Shown one piece after another: positions 1-8,340 of a stretch of DNA of 55,241 nt. The translations under genes and the position numbers were made by a program. Positions within the stretch are counted from its first letter, which is position 1; every line of letters begins with the position of its first letter. This DNA comes from Prevotella sp. (lineage in GTDB: Bacteria; Bacteroidota; Bacteroidia; Bacteroidales; Bacteroidaceae). The stretch covers positions 1 through 55,241 of the forward strand of contig JAEEJK010000081.1 of assembly GCA_016281815.1 (NCBI GenBank), given 5' to 3'. Under the pieces are notes generated by a model. The model was not told the DNA's origin and did no database searches. It saw only the letters and a program-made list of their open reading frames with translations.

Positions 1-98
1 CTTACGGGGTAATAATTTTTTATTATATAATAAGCAAACATCGTGCCAATCTACAGAGATGATTCCAAGTTGATGTCATGCTCCGCCATTCTTTCCCT

Positions 99-151
99 CC
101 CTCCCCTTTGGGGAGGGCCGGGGAGGGGTGTTAGGGTGCCGGGGAGGGGTT
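99..151. repeat. GC-rich palindrome 3' of dnaE (REP-like, copy 1)
   Basis: An inverted repeat of CCTCCCC and GGGGAGG around a TTT centre lies at 99-117, followed by two copies of GGGGAGGGGTGTTAGGGTGCC-like sequence up to the dnaE stop. It belongs with the CCCCT/AGGGG palindromes at 6614, 6803, 18536, 21842 and 50605. It may act as a 3' mRNA stem, but no clear U-tract follows in the dnaE direction. Confidence 0.6.
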
Positions 152-3100
152 TCAATTAATAAAATAATTCATTCCCTCGGTCTCCTCAATAAACTGGATG
201 AGTTTTGAGTTTACCTCCACCGTCTTGGCACGGCTGCGGAGTTGCAGTTTGCCATTGACATCCTGTATCTGGATGTAAAGCGAGGTTTTGCCGGGGTTCT
301 CGTCGATGGCAGCCACGAAATCACTCACCGACGCTGCGTCGATCAGGTCGCCGTTCATCACCACCGTGAGTCGGTCGATGGCCTTCTCCTTCACCGTTTG
401 CAGGAACTGTATGTCACTGATGCGGATATCATAGATGGTGGAGTCGCGGAAGCGCTGCACCGCCTTGGCCGTCACATAGATGGTGGAAGCCTCATTGAAC
501 ATCCCTCTCCATTTCGCCCATTCCTCGCCGAAAAGTGCCAGTTCGCCCGAACCGACAAAGTCCTCGATGGTGACAAAACCGCATGGTGTGCCATTTCGGC
601 TGAATTTCGCCTTCACGCCTGTCACCACCCCTCCGAAGGTGATGGTCTCCTTCTTGACCAGTGCCTCCTTCTCTGCCAATTCTGGACAATGAGTGTTGCA
701 CAGATGGTTGAGGATCATTCTGAACTCATCCAGCGGGTGTGCGGAGAGATAGATGCCCACCAAGTCGCGCTCACGGTTGAGCCGTTCGATGTTGCTCCAC
801 GGTTCACTCTCCGGGATGGGAGGAGTGGCGATTTCCACCTCCTCGGCACCAAAGAGCGACATCTGCGCCTGCTGCTGCTCCGCCTGATATAGTTGTCCGA
901 AGCGAACGAGCGTGTCGAGGAAGACATCGCCCTTGGAATTCGGGGCGAGATAGCGCTCCCGCGCCACGCCGAAACTGTCGAATCCCCCGCTGAGCACCAG
1001 ACTCTCAAAGCATTTGCGGTTGGCCGACGAGAGATTGACGCGCTTGACCACATCGTACACATCCTTGTAAGGTCCGTTGGCGTCGCGCTCCGATATGATG
1101 GCCTCTGCGGCAGAGGCACCCATGCCCTTGATGGCAGCCAGTCCGAAACGGATGGCTCCCTCCTTGTTGACGCTGAACTTATGGCGGCTCTCGTTCACAT
1201 CCGGTCCGAGGGTCTGGATGCCCATGGCCTTGCACTCGTCCATGAGTTTGGTGATTTCGGTGATGTTGTCCAGGTTGCGGCTCATGACAGCCGCCATGTA
1301 TTCAGCCGGATAGTGTGCCTTGAGATAGGCCGTCTGGTAGGCCACCCACGAGTAACAGGTGGCATGGCTCTTGTTGAAGGCATAGGAGGCGAATTTCTTC
1401 CAGTCCTCCCAGATTTTCTTCAGCACCGCCTGGTCATAGCCGTTGTTTTTGCCACCTTCGTAGAACAATCCCTCGAGTTCCTGCATCTTGTCGATGAGTT
1501 TCTTTCCCATGGCCTTGCGGAGGGTGTCGGACTGTCCTCGGGTGAAGTTGGCCAACTGCCTGGAGAGGAGCATCACCTGCTCCTGATAGACCGTGATGCC
1601 ATAGGTATCCTTGAGGTATTTCTCCATGCAAGGGATGTCGTAGGTGATGCGCGAAGGATCTTTCTTTCTGGCGATGAACTCCGGGATGTAGTCCATAGGA
1701 CCCGGACGGTAGAGGGCGTTCATAGCGATGAGGTCCTCGAAGACCGACGGCTGCAGTTCCCGGAGGTATTTCTGCATGCCCGCCGACTCAAACTGGAAGG
1801 TGCCGATGGTGCGCCCGTCGCAGTAGAGTTTGTAGGTGAGCGGGTCGTCGATGGGGATATTGTCGATGTCGATTTTATGACCTGTGGAGAGTCTGACATT
1901 CTCCACCGCCTCCTTGAGGATGGACAGGGTCTTGAGACCCAGGAAGTCCATCTTGATCAGTCCTGTCTCCTCGATGACATGTCCGTCGTATTGTGTGCAG
2001 AGCACCTTGTGACCAGGGTCGGCCTTATCCTCCGCTGTGGAAACCGGCACCCAGTCGCTGATGGCGTCGCGGCAGATGATGGTGCCGCAGGCATGGATGC
2101 CCGTGTTGCGGACAGTACCCTCGAGCATACGCGCATACATGATGGTGTTGCGCATGCGGATGTCTGTGGACGACTGTGCCTCACGCAGTTCGGGCACCAC
2201 CCGGATGGCATTCTCCAGGTTCATCTTCAGACCGTCGGGCAGTCGGTCGGGAATGGCCTTGCAGAGTCTGTTGCTCTCCTCGAGCGGCAGTTTCTCCACC
2301 CTTGCCACGTCACGAATGGAGTTTTTGGTCGCCATGCTGCCATAGGTGATGATGTGCGCCACATTCTCGTGTCCGTATTTGTCCTCCACCCACTCGAGCA
2401 CCCTGCCGCGCCCGTCGTCATCGAAGTCGGTGTCGATATCCGGCAGTGAGATACGGTCGGGATTGAGGAATCGCTCGAACAGCAAGTCATATTTAATGGG
2501 GTCGATGCGTGTGATGCCCAAGCAGTAGGCCACCACCGAACCAGCCGCCGAACCACGGCCCGGTCCCACCATCACATCAAGTTGGTCGCGCGCCACATTG
2601 ATGAAGTCCTGCACGATGAGGAAGTAGCCCGGGAATCCCATGGTCTTCATGATGTGAAGTTCGAAGTTGACCCTTTCACGCACCTCCTCTGGCAAGGGGT
2701 CGCCATAGAGTTTTTTCGCTCCGTCATAAGCCAGTTTGGCCAGGTAGTCGGCCTCGAACTTGATGCGGTAGAGTTTGTCGATGCCACCGAGTTTCTTGAT
2801 TTTTTTCTCGCCTTCCTCACGCGACATGATCTCATTGCCGTTCTCATCGCGGGTGAACTCCTCAAAAAGTTGTTCCGGCGTGATGCGTTTCCTCACATCC
2901 TCCTCCGTGCCGAAACTCTCGGGGATGGGGAAGAACGGCATGATGGGGGCATGGTCGATGGAGTAACTCTCCACCTTGTCAAGGATCTCACAGGTATTGT
3001 CAAGCGCTTCGGGGACATCCGAAAAGATATCGTTCATCTCCTGGCGGGTCTTGAACCACTCCTGCTTGCTGTAGAGCATTCGGGTGGGGTCGTCGAGGTC

Positions 3101-3850
3101 CTTTCCCGTGGAGAGGCAGAGCAGGTGGTCGTGCGCCTCCGCGTTGTCCTGGTCGACAAAGTGCGCATCATTGGTGCACACCAGTTTGATGCCATATTCC
3201 CGTGCCAGTTCGATGAGCACCTTGTTGGCTTGTTGCTGCAAGGGGAAGGTCTCGCGGTTGGCGCGTATGTTGGGGTCGCGCACCTCGTGCCGCTGCAACT
3301 CAAGGTAATAGTCATCACCAAAAATCCGCTGGTGCCACTCGATGGACTCCCGTGCTCCCTTGATGTCGCCTTTCAATATCTTGTCGGGCACCTCGCCGGC
3401 GATACACGCCGAGCAGACGATGAGTCCCTCATGGAATTTCTCCAGGTCATGATGGTCGGTGCGGGGACGCATGTAATAGCCGTCTGTCCATGCCCTGGAC
3501 ACCAGTTTGATGAGATTTTTGTAACCTGTATAGTTTTTGGCGAGCAGGATGAGGTGATAGCCGCCCAGGTCCTCCTTGGTGTCCTTCAGCATCTTCTCTC
3601 CCCTGCGGGCTACATAGACCTCACAACCGAAAATGGGTTTGAACGCGGGCTTGCCCTCCTCCTTCAACTTCTTGTTCTTCTTATTGCAGTAGTTGAACAA
3701 CTCCTTGACACCCATCATGTTGCCATGATCGGTGATGGCCATTCCCCGCATACCGTCAGCAATGGCCTTATCCACCAGTTTACTGATGCTCGACTGTCCG
3801 TCGAGCACAGAATAATAAGTATGTACGTGTAAGTGAACGAAATCTCTCAT
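152..3850 (-). CDS. dnaE: DNA polymerase III subunit alpha
   Basis: Replicative polymerase catalytic subunit, 1232 residues, normal for a Bacteroidota DnaE. The N-terminus is a PHP domain (HLHVHT near residue 7, then TDHGN). The polymerase core carries the GPGRGSAAGS motif and the catalytic aspartate motif PDIDTDFDDDGR. A helix-hairpin-helix region and an OB-fold follow (ITFGGVVTGVKAKF onwards). The ATG at 3850 is preceded by a strong Bacteroidota promoter (3874-3905) and the PHP domain begins at once, so the start is secure. It diverges from psd; the two -33 boxes are about 16 bp apart. The stop is followed by a GC-rich palindrome at 99-117. Confidence 0.98.
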   Translation of the reverse strand: MRDFVHLHVHTYYSVLDGQSSISKLVDKAIADGMRGMAITDHGNMMGVKELFNYCNKKNKKLKEEGKPAFKPIFGCEVYVARRGEKMLKDTKEDLGGYHLILLAKNYTGYKNLIKLVSRAWTDGYYMRPRTDHHDLEKFHEGLIVCSACIAGEVPDKILKGDIKGARESIEWHQRIFGDDYYLELQRHEVRDPNIRANRETFPLQQQANKVLIELAREYGIKLVCTNDAHFVDQDNAEAHDHLLCLSTGKDLDDPTRMLYSKQEWFKTRQEMNDIFSDVPEALDNTCEILDKVESYSIDHAPIMPFFPIPESFGTEEDVRKRITPEQLFEEFTRDENGNEIMSREEGEKKIKKLGGIDKLYRIKFEADYLAKLAYDGAKKLYGDPLPEEVRERVNFELHIMKTMGFPGYFLIVQDFINVARDQLDVMVGPGRGSAAGSVVAYCLGITRIDPIKYDLLFERFLNPDRISLPDIDTDFDDDGRGRVLEWVEDKYGHENVAHIITYGSMATKNSIRDVARVEKLPLEESNRLCKAIPDRLPDGLKMNLENAIRVVPELREAQSSTDIRMRNTIMYARMLEGTVRNTGIHACGTIICRDAISDWVPVSTAEDKADPGHKVLCTQYDGHVIEETGLIKMDFLGLKTLSILKEAVENVRLSTGHKIDIDNIPIDDPLTYKLYCDGRTIGTFQFESAGMQKYLRELQPSVFEDLIAMNALYRPGPMDYIPEFIARKKDPSRITYDIPCMEKYLKDTYGITVYQEQVMLLSRQLANFTRGQSDTLRKAMGKKLIDKMQELEGLFYEGGKNNGYDQAVLKKIWEDWKKFASYAFNKSHATCYSWVAYQTAYLKAHYPAEYMAAVMSRNLDNITEITKLMDECKAMGIQTLGPDVNESRHKFSVNKEGAIRFGLAAIKGMGASAAEAIISERDANGPYKDVYDVVKRVNLSSANRKCFESLVLSGGFDSFGVARERYLAPNSKGDVFLDTLVRFGQLYQAEQQQAQMSLFGAEEVEIATPPIPESEPWSNIERLNRERDLVGIYLSAHPLDEFRMILNHLCNTHCPELAEKEALVKKETITFGGVVTGVKAKFSRNGTPCGFVTIEDFVGSGELALFGEEWAKWRGMFNEASTIYVTAKAVQRFRDSTIYDIRISDIQFLQTVKEKAIDRLTVVMNGDLIDAASVSDFVAAIDENPGKTSLYIQIQDVNGKLQLRSRAKTVEVNSKLIQFIEETEGMNYFIN

Positions 3851-3873
3851 GTTTTTTCAGTCGAACAGCGGTT

Positions 3874-3905
3874 CAAAGTTACGTGGAAAAGTTGGCATTA
3901 CCAAA
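3874..3905 (-). promoter_or_regulatory. dnaE promoter (Bacteroidota type)
   Basis: On the minus strand TTTG (3902-3905) and TAACTTTG (3874-3881) are separated by 20 bp, matching the Bacteroidota consensus TTTG-N19-21-TAnnTTTG. The start codon is 24 bp downstream of the -7 box. Confidence 0.75.
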
Positions 3906-3921
3906 GAATGAAGTTTAAAAA

Positions 3922-3953
3922 TTTGCAAGGTTGATGAAAAACAATTACCTTTG
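3922..3953 (+). promoter_or_regulatory. psd-pssA operon promoter
   Basis: TTTG at 3922-3925 and TACCTTTG at 3946-3953 are separated by 20 bp, a full match to the Bacteroidota consensus. Transcription would begin near 3960, which rules out the in-frame TTG at 3931 and fixes the psd start at the ATG at 3976. Confidence 0.8.
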
Positions 3954-3975
3954 CAAAGCATATCTGACTGTGAAC

Positions 3976-4668
3976 ATGGGAAAGAGAATACGCAAACTCA
4001 AAAAACAAAGACTACACAGTGAAGGCAACGACACTCTGATCTACAGTCTCTTCATTTTGATTGCCATTGCTGTCATTCTATGGCGCTGCTTTGACTCCAA
4101 GGTGCCGTTCTGGTGCTTTGTGGGTGTTTTTTCCGTGATTTATGGCATCGTGCTCAACTTTTTCCGCTGTCCCATCCGCTTTTTGGACATTGAGGACACC
4201 ACAGGCATCGTGGTGGCCCCCGCTGACGGTCGTGTGGTGGTGGTGGAAGAAGTGGACGAGGATGAGTATTTCCATGACCGCCGACTGATGATATCCATTT
4301 TCATGAGTCTTTTCAACGTGCACGCCAACTGGTTCCCTGTTGACGGCCGTGTGACGATGGTGAAGCATCAGGACGGTAATTTCCACAAAGCCTGGCTGCC
4401 CAAGGCCAGTGAGGAGAACGAGCATGCCGACGTGATGATAGAGACCCCTGAGGGCATCCGTGTGCTGTGCCGCCAGATTGCCGGTGCTGTGGCCCGTCGC
4501 ATCGTCACCTATGCCAAGGAAGGCGAGGAATGTGATATTGACGACCATCTGGGCTTCATCAAATTCGGTTCGCGTGTGGATGTCTATCTCCCGTTGGATT
4601 CAGAGGTATGTGTGAAAATGGGTCAGTCGACGACAGGCGACCAGACCATCATCGCCAAACTGAGATAG
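3976..4668 (+). CDS. psd: phosphatidylserine decarboxylase proenzyme
   Basis: Converts phosphatidylserine to phosphatidylethanolamine at the inner membrane; 230 residues. Two hydrophobic segments lie near residues 22-38 and 44-62. APADG (81-85) and [11 protein letters not shown] (114-124) are family motifs. FGS near 197-199 is the self-cleavage site: in this family the serine of the Gly-Ser pair becomes the pyruvoyl cofactor, here in the short FGSR form rather than LGST. The ATG at 3976 lies just after the promoter; an upstream in-frame TTG at 3931 would overlap the -7 box. It is 2 bp from pssA, so the two consecutive steps of PE synthesis are cotranscribed. Confidence 0.93.
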   Translation: MGKRIRKLKKQRLHSEGNDTLIYSLFILIAIAVILWRCFDSKVPFWCFVGVFSVIYGIVLNFFRCPIRFLDIEDTTGIVVAPADGRVVVVEEVDEDEYFHDRRLMISIFMSLFNVHANWFPVDGRVTMVKHQDGNFHKAWLPKASEENEHADVMIETPEGIRVLCRQIAGAVARRIVTYAKEGEECDIDDHLGFIKFGSRVDVYLPLDSEVCVKMGQSTTGDQTIIAKLR

Positions 4669-4670
4669 TC

Positions 4671-5396
4671 ATGTCAAATTTCGTGACAAGGAATATTCCC
4701 AACTCACTCACCTGCTGCAACCTTTTATCAGGCTGCATCGCTACCACTTTCGCATTTTCCGGACTCCAGCACTTGGCGCTGCTGATGATTGTCATCGGAG
4801 CCGTCTTCGATTTCTTTGACGGGATGAGCGCGCGACTGTTGGGTGTGTCGTCCCCTATTGGCAAGGAACTGGACTCCTTGGCCGACGAAGTGACTTTCGG
4901 TGTGGCTCCCGCCACGATGGTGTACACCCTGCTGTTCCAACTTCAGTATCCGGAAGCATGGGGTACCGTTTACGAATACATGCCCTATGTGGCCTTTCTC
5001 ATCGCAGCCTTCTCCGCCCTCCGTCTGGCGAAATTCAATCTCGACGAACGACAGACCACCTCATTCATCGGACTTCCCACTCCTGCCAATGCCTTGTTCT
5101 GGGGTTCGCTCGTTGTGGGTGCAGGTCACCATCTGGCCCACTACAAATTTGGGCTCTACATCGTTTTGCTGCTCATCGCACTGAGTTGTTGGATGCTGGT
5201 GGCAGAGATTCCTCTCTTCGCCCTCAAGTTCAAGCACTGGGGCTGGAAGGGCAACGAGGTGAAGTATATCTTCATCCTGTCGTGCATCCCCATCCTTGCT
5301 GTCTTGAGGGTTTCCGGACTGGCTGTGATCATCACATGGTATGTGGTCCTATCACTCTTCGCCAACAGACATTCGGACAAATCCTCCGCACAATAA
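4671..5396 (+). CDS. pssA: CDP-diacylglycerol-serine O-phosphatidyltransferase
   Basis: Makes phosphatidylserine from CDP-diacylglycerol and serine, the step before Psd. The 241-residue polytopic membrane protein carries the CDP-alcohol phosphatidyltransferase signature DG-x2-AR-x8-G-x3-D-x3-D (D50, G51, A54, R55, G64, D68, D72). The start is the ATG 2 bp after the psd stop; longer in-frame versions would run into psd. About seven hydrophobic segments follow. The gene order psd-pssA-small membrane protein is one I know from other Bacteroidota. Confidence 0.94.
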   Translation: MSNFVTRNIPNSLTCCNLLSGCIATTFAFSGLQHLALLMIVIGAVFDFFDGMSARLLGVSSPIGKELDSLADEVTFGVAPATMVYTLLFQLQYPEAWGTVYEYMPYVAFLIAAFSALRLAKFNLDERQTTSFIGLPTPANALFWGSLVVGAGHHLAHYKFGLYIVLLLIALSCWMLVAEIPLFALKFKHWGWKGNEVKYIFILSCIPILAVLRVSGLAVIITWYVVLSLFANRHSDKSSAQ

Positions 5397-5399
5397 CTT

Positions 5400-5660
5400 A
5401 TGTTCATCCTGAAATTCATATTCTTCATCTTCATCATTGGCCTGTTTGCCATCCTGTTCTTCGCATTGCGTGTCTATCTGACCATGCGGAAGTTCAGGGA
5501 CCAACTCAAGCGGCAGCATCCCCAGAATGAGATGCCTCAGGGTATGCAGACGACCACAGAAACGGGCGAGACCATCACAGACACACGAAATCCCCAACGC
5601 TCTGGTCGCAAGATTATCGACGACAGCGAAGGGGAGTACGTGGATTTTGTGGAAGAATAA
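5400..5660 (+). CDS. DUF4834-like small membrane protein
   Basis: An 86-residue protein with one N-terminal transmembrane helix (about residues 3-25, rich in Phe and Ile) and a charged cytoplasmic tail ending in EGEYVDFVEE. It starts 3 bp after pssA and is the third gene of the phospholipid operon. Size, topology and the conserved acidic EYVDF end match the DUF4834 family of Bacteroidota, whose function is unknown to me. Its position suggests a link to phospholipid synthesis, which is inference only. Confidence 0.75.
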   Translation: MFILKFIFFIFIIGLFAILFFALRVYLTMRKFRDQLKRQHPQNEMPQGMQTTTETGETITDTRNPQRSGRKIIDDSEGEYVDFVEE

Positions 5661-5699
5661 CTCTTTTCCCTGATGATTTCTTTTTTTATCTCACGAATT

Positions 5700-5760
5700 T
5701 GAGAATTCAAGAATTATTCTGAGTTCACCAATTCGATCATTCGATCATTCGGGATCAAAG
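5700..5760. repeat. short tandem and inverted repeats between the psd operon and pyrH
   Basis: The convergent gap holds GAGAATTCAAGAATTATTCT-like inverted sequence and a period-8 tandem repeat TTCGATCA at about 5731-5752. No clear intrinsic terminator with a U-tract was seen. Confidence 0.45.
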
Positions 5761-5789
5761 AATTATTCGTGGAGTCATGAAGTGCAGAG

Positions 5790-6500
5790 TTACGGATGGA
5801 CAAAGGTGCCGATAGGCTCGCCGAGGATGACCTTTTTGAGGTTGCCCACCACATCCATGTTGAAGACATAGATCGGGAGGTTGTTGTCCTGGCACATGAC
5901 GACAGCAGAGAGATCCATCACCTTAAGTCCGCGAGCCAGAATTTCGTCGTAGGAAATATCGTCGAATTTCACCGCTGTGGGGTCTTTCTCCGGGTCGGCG
6001 GTATAGATGCCGTCGACACGAGTACCCTTCAGCATCACGTCGGCCTCGATTTCTACGCCACGGAGCGACGAACCTGTGTCGGTGGTGAAGTAAGGTGAGC
6101 CTGTTCCTGCGGAGAAGATACACACCTTGCCAGCCTCCATCTCCTCAATGGCACGCCATTTGGAATAGAACTCGCCAATGGGTTCCATGCGGATGGCTGT
6201 GAGCACCTTGTTGGGCACGCCGACAGAGGTGAGCGCGCTGCTGAGAGCCAGTGAGTTGATGACGGTGGCCAGCATACCCATCTGATCGCCCTTCACGCGG
6301 TCGAAGCCAGAAGCAGTGCCCTTCAGTCCACGGAAGATGTTTCCTCCACCGATGACAATGCCAATCTGCACACCCATGTCATGGATTTCCTTCACTTGCT
6401 GTGCATATTCCCCCAAGCGTTCGGGGTCGATGCCATAGCCCTGTTTTCCCATCAGGCTTTCGCCGCTGAGTTTTAATAGAATACGATTAAATCTTGCCAT
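5790..6500 (-). CDS. pyrH: UMP kinase
   Basis: Phosphorylates UMP to UDP in pyrimidine nucleotide synthesis; cytoplasmic hexamer in characterised homologues. The 236 residues match bacterial PyrH in length. Visible motifs are the N-terminal lysine loop LLKLSGE, IGGGNIFRG (nucleotide binding), the central DxMGMLATVINS-like segment (DQMGMLATVINSLAL), and the GTGSPYFTTD loop. It faces the psd operon. It looks monocistronic: a 25-bp near-duplication of ATTTCAGAAT(G/A)CTATTATA lies in its leader, but I see no perfect TAnnTTTG box. Confidence 0.97.
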   Translation of the reverse strand: MARFNRILLKLSGESLMGKQGYGIDPERLGEYAQQVKEIHDMGVQIGIVIGGGNIFRGLKGTASGFDRVKGDQMGMLATVINSLALSSALTSVGVPNKVLTAIRMEPIGEFYSKWRAIEEMEAGKVCIFSAGTGSPYFTTDTGSSLRGVEIEADVMLKGTRVDGIYTADPEKDPTAVKFDDISYDEILARGLKVMDLSAVVMCQDNNLPIYVFNMDVVGNLKKVILGEPIGTFVHP

Positions 6501-6610
6501 AATTGTTGTTATTTAATGAAGATAAAAAATTTCAGAATGCTATTATATATTTCAGAATACTATTATACATATCAGTCTCACTGATCATCGTCTGAAGCAG
6601 GAGTAATCAG

Positions 6611-6650
6611 GCTCCCCCTCTAAGATTAGAGGGGGTTGGGGGGCGTTGAC
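6611..6650. repeat. REP-like palindrome, copy 2 (inverted partner of copy 3)
   Basis: A 22-bp palindrome (CCCCCTCTAA, two central bases, TTAGAGGGGG) at 6614-6635 followed by GGGGGGCGTTGA. It is the inverted copy of the element at 6791-6826; about 38 bp match between the two with one or two mismatches. Confidence 0.85.
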
Positions 6651-6790
6651 CCACTTCTCCCCTTTTCTCCGTCAAAATCCTCAAAACACTATTGACAATC
6701 GTTTGCGGTTGCTCAAAGACGATTTTATTCTCGAATCGAAGTGTTTGTATGCCATAATCATTCAACAAATCCTCATCTCTATCCGTTATC

Positions 6791-6902
6791 AACGCCCCCC
6801 TACCCCCTCTAATCTTAGAGGGGGAGTTGGTTTCCTCTGCTGCATCACGGGATGAGGGGGAGTTAGTTGCTCCTGCCGCACCACGGGATGAGGGGGAGTT
6901 GA
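6791..6902. repeat. REP-like palindrome, copy 3, with two tandem half-units
   Basis: The palindrome at 6803-6824 is preceded by TCAACGCCCCCC, so with copy 2 it forms inverted repeats bounding about 145 bp of the DUF559 remnant. It is followed by two direct repeats, each of CACGGGATGAGGGGGAGTT preceded by (C/T)TGC(T/C)GCA, at about 6839-6902. Confidence 0.8.
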
Positions 6903-6951
6903 TTACCTCTATGTAGAATTTGTGTCTTACCACCTTACTATTTGACGTATA

Positions 6952-7680
6952 TTAAATGACGAAAGTCACTTCCTTGAAGGCATATTGGCGGATGCGGCCT
7001 GTCGTGTCGCGGAGGACAAGGTGGCCGTCATCCTCGACATGGAGGAGTTCTGCCATCAACTGGCCATTGTCATCACTGTAAGGATAGAAACCCTGCCGGC
7101 GGTAAAGCCGCTGGTGATAGCAATCGCAGACAGAATGGAAATCACCCGCCCAGATAGGGGCGAGATGCTCCTCCAAAGCATCGAGCAGGTTATTCATTAC
7201 CTCCTCCACCGGCACCTCATGGCCGAGAATCTGCCACAGCGAAACCGGATTGGGCGCATCGCTGCGGAACACCTGCTGGTTGACATTGATGCCGATGCCG
7301 AAGGTGCAGGATGCCATTCCCATGCCGCTGACCGATGTCTCGATGAGTGTCCCACTGATTTTCCGGTCTTTCCAATAGATATCGTTGGGCCATTTGAGCG
7401 TGATGCCGTCGGTATAGGCCGCCAGCGCATCGCCCACCGCCAGGGCACCTGCCTCCGAGAGAACAAACTGTCTGTTGGGCGGCACCATCGTAGGATACAC
7501 CCGTATACTCATCAGCAGATTCTTCCCAGGCTCGCTCTCCCATGAGTTGCTCCCCTGCCCTCTCCCTGCCGTCTGATAGTCAGCCACCACAACAGTCATC
7601 TCCTCCCCTTCCGGCCTGAGGTCGTGGAGGTAACGGTTGGTGGAATCGGTCTGTGAGATATGGATGATGCGGCGGTTCAT
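6952..7680 (-). CDS. birA: biotin-[acetyl-CoA-carboxylase] ligase
   Basis: Activates biotin with ATP and attaches it to carboxyl carrier protein. The 242 residues contain the ligase catalytic domain only. STNRYL, the biotinyl-AMP loop region AGRGQGSNSW (usually GRGR-x-GR-x-W), and LKWPNDIYW are visible, followed by the short C-terminal SH3-like domain. There is no N-terminal helix-turn-helix, so it should not be a repressor of the E. coli type. It begins 31 bp after yraN and probably shares its promoter. Confidence 0.93.
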   Translation of the reverse strand: MNRRIIHISQTDSTNRYLHDLRPEGEEMTVVVADYQTAGRGQGSNSWESEPGKNLLMSIRVYPTMVPPNRQFVLSEAGALAVGDALAAYTDGITLKWPNDIYWKDRKISGTLIETSVSGMGMASCTFGIGINVNQQVFRSDAPNPVSLWQILGHEVPVEEVMNNLLDALEEHLAPIWAGDFHSVCDCYHQRLYRRQGFYPYSDDNGQLMAELLHVEDDGHLVLRDTTGRIRQYAFKEVTFVI

Positions 7681-7711
7681 GGATTTTAAACTTATTATGA
7701 CGGTAGAAGTA

Positions 7712-8089
7712 TTATCTCATATTCATCGGCGGCACGAAAGCGTTCTCGATATGCTCGATTTGCACATTGTCGCCCTCCCCCACCACGGTGATGATGTCGA
7801 AGCGCACCCCAAGAAAAATGCCCATGCGCTGCACGTAGGTGTTGGCTGCAAAGACCAGGTTACGCATCTTGCGCCAGTCGACAGCCTCTTCCGGCGTTGT
7901 CATCTCCGTATTGTGACGGGTCTTCACCTCTACGATGGCGAGGGTCTGACCGTCCTCCGTGACAGCAGTGATGTCGAGGTCACGCCGTCCGGTGCGCCAG
8001 TTGCGATGCAGGATGCTGTAGCCTTTCTGCTCCAGGTATTCGGCGGCTTTTTGCTCGCCCCACCGTCCGTAGTCATTGTGAGAGGCCAT
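7712..8089 (-). CDS. yraN: YraN family (UPF0102) nuclease-fold protein
   Basis: 125 residues with the UPF0102 layout: G-x-x-GE-x-x-A-x-x-YL at the N-terminus, a long RNWR strand, then GRRDLDITA and IVEVKTR, which correspond to the E/D-IDLIA and EVK motifs of a PD-(D/E)XK fold. The cellular role of the family is uncertain (a Holliday-junction or restriction-like nuclease has been suggested). The ATG at 8089 lies close to a heptad repeat array in the leader. The promoter is at 8209-8239 and the gene is followed by birA. Confidence 0.9.
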   Translation of the reverse strand: MASHNDYGRWGEQKAAEYLEQKGYSILHRNWRTGRRDLDITAVTEDGQTLAIVEVKTRHNTEMTTPEEAVDWRKMRNLVFAANTYVQRMGIFLGVRFDIITVVGEGDNVQIEHIENAFVPPMNMR

Positions 8090-8093
8090 GTGT

Positions 8094-8143
8094 TTGAGAG
8101 GTGAGAGGTGAGAGGTAAGGGGTGAGAGGTGAGAGGTGAGAGA
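8094..8143. repeat. heptad repeat array GTGAGAG in the yraN leader
   Basis: About six imperfect copies of a 7-bp unit (GTGAGAG) occupy the space between the yraN start codon and its promoter, so they are transcribed as CU-rich leader RNA. A second, weaker array of GGACA-type units follows at about 8160-8196. Confidence 0.75.
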
Positions 8144-8208
8144 TTAGATGTTGCGAATAGAGGTCGGACAAGTCGAACAGGTTGGACAGGCCGGACTTAC
8201 TTGTTATG

Positions 8209-8239
8209 CAAAATTAATGAAAATCGGGGGGTGGACAAA
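8209..8239 (-). promoter_or_regulatory. yraN-birA promoter
   Basis: On the minus strand TTTG (8236-8239) and TAATTTTG (8209-8216) are spaced by 19 bp. Transcription would start near 8202, giving a leader of about 110 nt that includes the heptad array. Confidence 0.75.
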
Positions 8240-8252
8240 ATGAAAAGGGGAT

Positions 8253-8287
8253 TTTGTTTTCTGCGATAGGATTTTTTTGTATTTTTG
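8253..8287 (+). promoter_or_regulatory. tadA promoter
   Basis: TATTTTTG at 8280-8287 matches the -7 box. The nearest TTTG (8253-8256) leaves 23 bp, longer than usual, so the upstream element is uncertain. Confidence 0.5.
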
Positions 8288-8340
8288 CGCCTATTGGAAT
8301 GAGGGAGGAAACGGACAGGCAGAAACAATAAAATGCAAAT

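Larger units (their letters stand above)
6607..6933 (-). pseudogene. DUF559-type endonuclease remnant invaded by palindromic repeats
   Basis: A 108-codon frame whose middle, RDEDLLNDYGIQTLRFEN, and tail IVNSVLRILTEK match the C-terminal half of DUF559 (Vsr/restriction-fold) proteins, and whose start, HKFYIEV, resembles the IEVDG strand. The G-x-H segment expected between them is replaced by three NSPS(S/K)-R-like peptides, which are read-through of GC-rich repeats at about 6793-6902. The last 14 codons (RPPTPSNLRGGA) come from a second palindrome at 6614-6635. The N-terminal beta-strands are missing. Only 18 bp separate it from birA. It is best read as a broken gene, though the frame stays open through all repeats. 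Confidence 0.6.

Noticed and set aside
893..3832. Two long open frames on the plus strand (893-2449 and 2582-3832)
   Set aside because: They are antisense to dnaE, lack promoters and show no domain; they arise from GC-rich codon use of dnaE.
3931..3975. Upstream TTG start for psd
   Set aside because: The added 15 codons overlap the -7 box, so they lie upstream of the transcription start.
6611..6826. Insertion sequence bounded by inverted repeats
   Set aside because: Only about 145 bp lie between the repeats, no transposase is encoded and no target duplication is visible; kept as a repeat pair.
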